A stretch of DNA of 64,000 nt from Cercis canadensis (Eukaryota > Streptophyta > Magnoliopsida > Fabales > Fabaceae), in the NCBI GenBank assembly GCA_003255065.1, contig QAOA01008138.1, positions 381,876-445,875 of the forward strand, in the 5' to 3' direction. Positions 57,576-64,000 of the stretch are shown piece after piece. The notes under the pieces are model-generated. The model ran no database searches and had not been told where the DNA came from. It saw only the letters and a program-made list of their open reading frames with translations. The position numbers and the translations under genes are program-made. The first letter of the stretch is position 1. Every line of letters starts with the position of its first letter.

Positions 57576-58612
57576 TGCTTTACCTTAAAAAGATAACAAA
57601 TTATGTAAAATATATGTAATTTGTTAGTGAGTTTCCAGTCATCTCTAGATTCTTTTTGATTTGTGGGGCATGTAAGATTAGGAACTATTTCTCAGTGGCC
57701 TGATTTTAGGGTGATATTAATATAATTGATTTCCTGAAATTAATGAGGATTAAATCATAGAATGGTTACATGATATTATGGAGTTTAAATCATGGAGCAA
57801 TTACATAAAAATAATGATGTTTGATTCATGGAGTGGTTACATGACATCATGGTAATTAAATCATGAGTCATTACATGTTATTATGATGAATAAATCATGA
57901 GAAGTCACCTATCATGATATTATGGTAATTCAATAAGGAGATAATTATGTTATAGACAAATCTCATCTATCCATTTTGATGCTTGATGAACGCACCAGAT
58001 GAAAGTTAGGTTACACATAAATAGGCCCTCTCTCTACCCATAAAGGAGTACACAATAAGAAAAAAAAGTCTATACCCATCAGAAAGTGGTGTACTCGTAA
58101 GTAAGGGTCAAAGGAGAGAAACCATTTATAGTTGCTATGTTGGTGGTGCTAATCTACAACTGGTGTTACTTGGATAATAGTTTAGTGGCTTCATCTTCGG
58201 CTTCAAGTATGTGAAAATCATATGTTTCAAGATCTAGTTTGTGACATTTATATGATGATGTATATTCTCTTTATGTTTAGAAAAAATTACAAGGCAGAGG
58301 TGCAAAATATTGGAAGGGAATGAGCTAGGGAAGGGTGAGGGTTCATGTGTGAGTAAACAAGGGTGATAGGATTGATAGACAGTTGATGCCTTTCACATTA
58401 TGTTGACATATATATAATTGAGATACAAGCATTGATGAGCTAGTGCTTCATAACTTGATTATGTTTTGCCTTTTGGGACCACACATTGATAATGAAAGTA
58501 TGTGTTGAAAGTTAATTAGCTAGTCGACTAAAGGCTGAACTGAGGGAATATCAGAAAGAAAGAGATGAGGATCAGGAAAGCATTAATATTGATTTAATGA
58601 TTAGAAAATTAA
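57576..58612. other. Intergenic with degenerate short repeats
   Basis: From 57755 to 57915 a loose ~40-bp unit containing 'aaatcatg' and 'ggttacatgat' recurs about four times. The part 57960-58250 has an LTR-like look (ATAAATAGGCCCTCTCTCTA) but no paired copy or coding region, so I do not call it. Confidence 0.35.
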
Positions 58613-58721
58613 AGGATTAATTGTAATTTTGGTCTTCTTATTTAACAATTTGAATTTATTGGTCCCTCTTTTTTAAAAATGAACAATTTAGTTATTCTAT
58701 ATTCATAAAATGTGCAATTTT

Positions 58722-58782
<61 letters not shown>

Positions 58783-58985
58783 NTTTTCCTTTAAGCCAAA
58801 ATTTCTTATGTCTATTTCAGTGTGTAAAGTTCTCTGATTTGTAATCTTACTGTTCAGATTGAAGAGCTATTTCTTGTGAACCTCCTCATTAAATTTTAGC
58901 TCTATTTAACGGTGAACGAATCTAGATCTTCGGTTAAATAAAAACTTCTAGTTTTGATATTTTTGATTGAGTCCCATTGTGCCTG
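58613..58985. mobile_element. Left half of a family-2 foldback MITE with a poly-T run
   Basis: It opens GGATTAATTGTAATTTTGG and follows the left arm of the 22753 element through the loop, then stops where the right arm should begin. A T-run of about 65 with an N at 58783 interrupts it, so assembly length there is uncertain. EF-hand coding sequence starts exactly at the break. Confidence 0.75.
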
Positions 58986-59090
58986 AATGAAGATGCCAAT
59001 AAAGAAGGACGAGTAATCATCATCAACGGATCACCAAAATTTGAACATCTCATTAAATATGCCTTTTCTAAGTACGCTAATAAGCCCTAA
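58986..59090 (+). pseudogene. C-terminal fragment of an EF-hand protein
   Basis: 34 codons and a stop, reading NEDANKEGRVIIINGSPKF then EHLIKYAFSKYANKP. It corresponds to the second EF loop and final helix of the protein at 53598-54128 (loop DKNHNGVIS, helix LVRYVYDRYAE). It is thus a paralogue about 5 kb away. The N-terminal two thirds are missing, cut at the half MITE. Loop position 6 Gly and the following hydrophobic residue are kept. Confidence 0.7.
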
Positions 59091-59307
59091 TCTCAACCAT
59101 TTTTCTCTTCTATATATATGCATGTAACTGTAACTATTTATGTGCCTCATCTGTATAGCAGGAGATGCCACCACTCTCTTTAGCCTGTTTTTTTTTTTTT
59201 TCTTTTTTTTTTTCTTTTATGATTACCAAAAGAGGAAATAATTATACTCCTCTCTCTCTGTTACTCTCATGTAATTGCGTCCCCCTGTACTCTGTTGCTA
59301 CTCAGAT
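59091..59307. other. 3' flank of the EF-hand fragment
   Basis: Possible old 3' untranslated region with T-runs. Nothing else recognised. Confidence 0.35.
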
Positions 59308-59945
59308 TGAAAAGCTAGGAAGCACAAACAAAGACATAGACACGGGACATGGGACACGACACGACATGAGAGGCAGGACAGGAGAAATTCTGAAAAATGC
59401 AAGACACGACATGGCATGTATGTATGTATGTATGTATGTATGTATGTACATATGTAGGGTGTTCTCGATCCCTTCCTTGATCCCTTTTCCTATCTAGAGT
59501 GTTAGCTCTCCTCTTGTAACAAAAAAAAAATATATGTATGTATATGTATACATATGTCTTAATCAAACAACACAAATAGAATTCTAAGTAGATTCATATT
59601 TTATCAAAAGATTGAACATTTACATCATATTCTCTCACCAAAAAAATGGTCATAAACCCCACCTGTATGAAATATTAATATGCCTTCCAAGATAAATATA
59701 ATTACAAGGGACATTACTTGGCTTTTCCAAGTTATCTACTTTTTTTAAACCAAAAAAAAAAAGCACTTTTTTGCTAAAAAATAGTGGGAAAAAATGGCAT
59801 GTTGTGTCCATGTCGTGTTCTAGCCTTGTCCAAGGTGTGTCCGAGTCAAAAAATATTATTTTTTTATTTGGACACGTTCGTACGTGTGTTGGACACGCGG
59901 ACGCAACCCAAAACTGCCGTGTCCGTGCTTTACAGTTGAAAAGTA
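59308..59945. repeat. Inverted-end repeat rich in GACACG words
   Basis: The left part has GAAGCACAAACAAAGACA and GACACGGGACATGGGACACG. The right part, complemented, has GTAAAGCACGGACACGGCAG. These pair loosely as inverted ends of a foldback-type repeat seen in many plants. Between them lies an (ATGT)n microsatellite at about 59415-59450. Confidence 0.55.
59415..59456. repeat. (ATGT)n microsatellite
   Basis: About eight ATGT units in succession, then ACATATGT. Confidence 0.95.
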
Positions 59946-60841
59946 ACATTTTTGGTTAATTTACAGCTTCTTCTCAACTGCATGCATGTTCATGTTGGTT
60001 CCAATAATACGATCAAATCCAAAAAATATTGAAATATATTTTCACAAAGAAAGCTTGCCTCTCATAAGCTCTTAACAACTTATGCTCTTCTTGCAAATCT
60101 AGTGGCTTTTTGGAAGATGCTATGCCATGAATGTTGTGAAAAAGCTCTTGTAATTTACTAAAATTGTGACTACAAATTAAGTTGTTTTGAGTATTTACAT
60201 TTATAAAAATATATATCATATAATTTATTAAATAAAATTTCAAATTAAAAATTGATGTCGGATAAAAATTAAGGGAGTGATGCTTTTTATAAAAATTTCA
60301 TATTAAAAGAAAAGATTTTCAAAATATTTTTACTAAACACAAATTTATTACTTCTGTTATTGAAAATGAAAGCAATTTTAATTAATTACTTCGTTACCTA
60401 AAAAGAAAAAATGAGGAAGGGAATAAAAATATTTACTTCCAAGTTCATTACTTTTAAATAAAGAATTATACATAGGAAATGAATGGGGAAAAACATCAGT
60501 CTTATCTTCACATGTTGATGTGATACTTATCTTTTCTTTTTTATGAAATATATATTCGTTTCAATGATTTCTTTCTTGACCCACTATAACTAACAAAGAA
60601 CGAGAAAATAGCAATGGCTCATTGTAAGAGACTATTATCGATCTCTCTCCCCTATTATTTCCATTTACAAGATATTCCGAGCATACACAAAGGTCATTCA
60701 AAGGGGGTGATTGGTTCCATCAAAGAATCAAATTAGAATGTAATCATATAATATGCTCATTTGAACATTCGATCCCTTCATATATATTGTCCGTTTGCAT
60801 TGATTTGGATCCCTTTCCATCCAAGATTTTAAACATGAATA
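59946..60841. other. Intergenic, nothing recognised
   Basis: AT-rich spacer without supported features. Confidence 0.4.
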
Positions 60842-61346
60842 TGTTGTGACAAAATATGCAGCGGACATATAAGTGAGTAGAGATAGGGAGAAATTGAACA
60901 TACAATGTTTACGTGGTTCGACAATTTGTCTATATCTACGGGTGATAACAAAATGAATAATTTACTATAGGAGGATAGAAATACAAAATGGATAAAACTG
61001 TCAAAATACAATAACTCAATTACACCCAAAAGCCTCACAATATAAAATAAACACTCAAAAAAAACCACACAAGTGTCTTGCACTCACAAAGAGCTTCTAG
61101 TGTTTTTCCTCTCCTCTCTTTACTCTGATTCAGGATGTTTCACGCTTCCAAGATGCCTTAATCCTTCTTCTATAGGCTTCATGGAACTGCCAAAATAAAT
61201 GCACTCCATTGAATGCAACCATAACTTTTGACTTGTGTTTTCACTTCACATGGCTATAAGGAGACAAGGTTTTAATGCCACTGAATTGCAGCCATTGTTC
61301 TTGACTTTTGTTTTCAAAATTTAAGCCACCATGTTTTACTTTAACA
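60842..61346 (-). repeat. 3' LTR of copia element F
   Basis: 505 bp between TG and CA. The partner LTR is outside the window, so its limits rest on the purine tract and end motifs. Confidence 0.65.
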
Positions 61347-63951
61347 AATCTCCACCTTGGCTTGAATTTTGTCAACCTTGTGAATACTTTTAACCATCTT
61401 CAATTTACCCCGTAGGGTCTTCAAAATTTATGTACCCAGATCAAGTCCAAGCAATGCTTGAACTTTGCTTTTGGTAATGGCTTTGTTAACATGTCAGTTG
61501 GATTGTCCTTTGTACTGATTTTCTTGACTCCAATGTCACTTTTGGAAATTATATCACATAAAAAATGATAGTGGACATCAATGTGCTTTGTCCTTTCATG
61601 ATACATTTGATCTTTAGTCAAGTGAATAGCGCTTTAACTATCACAATGGACAATAGTCATACTTTGAACCAGACTAATTTCACTAAGCAAACCTTTAAGC
61701 CATATTACTTCTTTAATAGCTTTAATTATTGCCATATATTCAGCCTCAGTGGTAGACAATGCACTTATGGCTTGTAAAGTAGCTTTCCAATTAACTGTAC
61801 ATCCACCAATGGTGAAGACATAGGCGGTAAGTGACCTTCTTCTATCAAGATCACCAGCAAAATCAGAGTCAACATAACCAATCAAACTATCACTGTTCCA
61901 CCCAAACTCAAGACATGCACTAGAAGTACCTCTTAAATATTTGAATATCCATTTAACAGCATTCCAGTGAGCTTTACCAAGACAAGACATATACATGCTT
62001 ACTGTACTAACAACTTGTTCAATGTCAGGGCGAGTGCAGACCATCAAATGCATGATGCTACCAATTGCACTGGAATATGGAACACGTGACATATATTTTG
62101 TTTCTTCTTCTGTTTGAGGACATAATGCAGCTGACAATTTAAAATGAGCAGCAAGTGGAATGGAAACATGTTTTGCAATTTTTCATGCCAAAATGATTCA
62201 GGATTTTTTCAGTAAACTTTTCTTGAGAAAGATATAATTTCATTGCTGCTCAATCCCTTGTAATTTCCATTCGAAGAATTTTCTTTTCTGCATCTAAATC
62301 TTTCATTTCAAACTCAGAACTCAATTGTGCTTTCAACTTGTTGATTTATGACATAACAGTTGTTGCAATCAACATGTCATCAACATATAATAAAAGATAA
62401 AGGAATGAATTATCTGGGAGCTTCTTAAAATAAACACAACTATCAAACTTAGACCTTGAGAATTTAAGTGTTGTCATGAATGAGTCAAATTTCTTATATC
62501 ATTGCCTAGGAGATTGCTTCAGGCCATATAGAGACTTCTTTAATAGGCAAACATGATCTTCTTTGCCTTCAATTAAAAAACCTTCAAGCTGATGCATATA
62601 AATTTGTTCTTCTAAGTCACCATACAAAAAAAAGTTGTCTTGACATCAAGCTGCTCTAATGCTAAATCTTTCATAGCAACTAAAGCAAGCAATGCACGAA
62701 TAGAACTATGTTTAACAACAGGGGAAAATATATCATTAAAATCAACACCTTGTACCTAACTAAACCCCTTTGCAACTAGTCGTGCCTTGTATTTAGCATC
62801 TTCTTCACTTGAGGTGCCTTCCTTTTTTCTTGAAGACCCATTTGCAACCAATAATCTTCTTTCCTTTAGATGGTTTTACTAGCTCCCAAGTTTTATTTTT
62901 ATGAAGAGACTCAATTTCTTCATTCATGGCTACCAACCATTTTGAAGAATCAGCTGAAGAAATAGCTTTTGAATAAGTGTTTGGATCACAACACTCAATG
63001 TCTTCAACTGTAGCCAAAGCATAAGCAACACTAGTATAGCCAAAATATTTTGAATTTGCTTCAGCATTAGATCGTCTAGGTTTGTCTCTAGCAATGGAAT
63101 ATTCTGGTTGTTCAGGAACAACATCTTCTTCAATAGGTGATGGTAATTGGGCTGAAGAGTAGGAATTTCGAGCTCCACCTTCTTGCTAGAATTATGTTGA
63201 ACAACATCATTTAGACTTCTTTCGATGTAACATAGCATAACCAAGAAATATTCATTTCTTTGCTCTTGGTTCTAGCTTTCCTTCATTCACGTAAGCATAG
63301 GTAGGACAACCAAAAATTCTTAAAATAGAATAATCAGTAGGTTTACCAGCCCAAACCTCTTATAAAGTTTTACATTCAATGGTTGTGCTAGGAGATCGGT
63401 TCAACAACCAGCATGTTGTATTAATAGCTTCTGCCCATAATTCCTTGCCAAGACCTGCGTTTGATAGCAAGCATCTCGCTTTCTCTATTAATGTCATGTT
63501 CATGCATTCAGCAACTCCATTTTATTGTGGAGTATGAACCACTGCATGGTCGCATGCAATGTCCTCAGTTTTACAATAATCTTTAAACTTGGACTCATAG
63601 AATTCGAGGCCATTGTCAGTTCTAAGCCTCTTGACATGCTTTCCTGTTTGCTTTTCTAGCAATGTATTCCATTGCTTGAAGGTCTTAAATACATCATTCT
63701 TATGTTTTAAGAAGTAGTAAACCCAGACCTTTCTAGAGAATTCATAAATAAAGGTAAGTGATTAACATGCACTAGTACCTTTAGAAGGAATTTTAGAAGC
63801 CCCCCCAAAGGTTAGAATGTATGTAATCAAGAGTGCCTTTGGTCGATGAATAGCAATGCTTAAACTAAGTTGCTTTTGCTTCCCAAAAACACAATGTTCA
63901 CAAAATTCCATGGTACTAGTATGCTGGCCACACAAGAGTTATCTTTTACTT

Positions 63952-64000
63952 AGTGCGGCCATTCCTCGATCACTTATAGTGCGGCCATTCCTCGATCACT
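63952..64000. repeat. 23-bp duplication at the window edge
   Basis: The 23-mer starting AGTGCGGCCATTCCTCGATC (63952-63974) recurs at 63978-64000, separated by TAT, within copia pre-integrase-type sequence. Confidence 0.9.

Larger units (their letters stand above)
60842..64000 (-). mobile_element. Copia element F, 3' part, runs off the window
   Basis: The 3' LTR is 60842-61346 (TGTTGTGACA...TTTAACA), with a purine tract (complement of 61347-61362, AAGGTGGAGATT) beside it. Minus-strand parts: RNase H 62137-61421 (AEYMAIIKAIKEVIWL, then HYHFLCD), RT about 63017-62150, integrase from about 64000 to 63200. The 5' LTR and gag lie beyond the window. Many breaks, a fossil. Confidence 0.88.

Noticed and set aside
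57960-58260. LTR-like segment with a TATA-like site
   Set aside because: No paired LTR, primer site, purine tract or coding sequence nearby.

Overview
The window is nuclear DNA from a flowering plant, most likely a eudicot. It is AT-rich, its genes have introns with GT/AG borders, and it contains a family-1 (UGT76-like) glycosyltransferase, cytosolic class I small heat-shock proteins, plant EF-hand proteins, and many plant transposon families (Ty1/copia, Ty3/gypsy, CACTA, Mutator-like foldback elements, tRNA-derived SINEs). The species cannot be fixed from sequence alone.

Layout. 1-3.2 kb: intergenic sequence with a copia 3' end. 3.2-5.2 kb: an intact two-exon UGT76-like gene, followed by a SINE with a target duplication. 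5.8-20.0 kb: a second, dead UGT76-like copy. A copia LTR abuts its 5' end, and its single intron has grown to about 12.2 kb through nested retroelements: copia A in the intron, a gypsy LTR piece inside A, and copia B inside the right LTR of A. 20.0-21.2 kb: a small heat-shock protein fragment and an intact divergent small heat-shock protein gene. 21.4-26.5 kb: nested MITEs and a CACTA remnant. 26.5-34.9 kb: Athila-like gypsy material with two consecutive polypurine-tract/LTR ends. 34.9-42.7 kb: a copia element split by a 4.3-kb CACTA transposon that carries an exon of a TBC-domain Rab-GAP gene. 43.1-46.0 kb: broken exons of two unrelated host genes, an LAF3/YtcJ-type amidohydrolase and a MORN-repeat protein, on one strand, with a solo LTR between MORN exon pieces. 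46.1-50.6 kb: a fairly young, nearly whole copia. 51-60 kb: SINEs, MITEs and two EF-hand gene remnants, one split by a small solo LTR. 60.8-64.0 kb: the 3' part of another copia that runs off the window.

Only the first UGT gene and the small heat-shock protein gene look able to make protein. They are a small-molecule glycosylation enzyme and a chaperone, with no sign that they work together. The other host-gene traces are duplicated, captured or interrupted copies.

I found no previously undescribed biological system. The most informative features are the layered insertions, which can be ordered in time from target duplications; an insertion that appears to have duplicated a splice donor; transposon or block capture of host exons; and a class-I-like small heat-shock protein that lacks the beta-6 loop still present in the fragment beside it.
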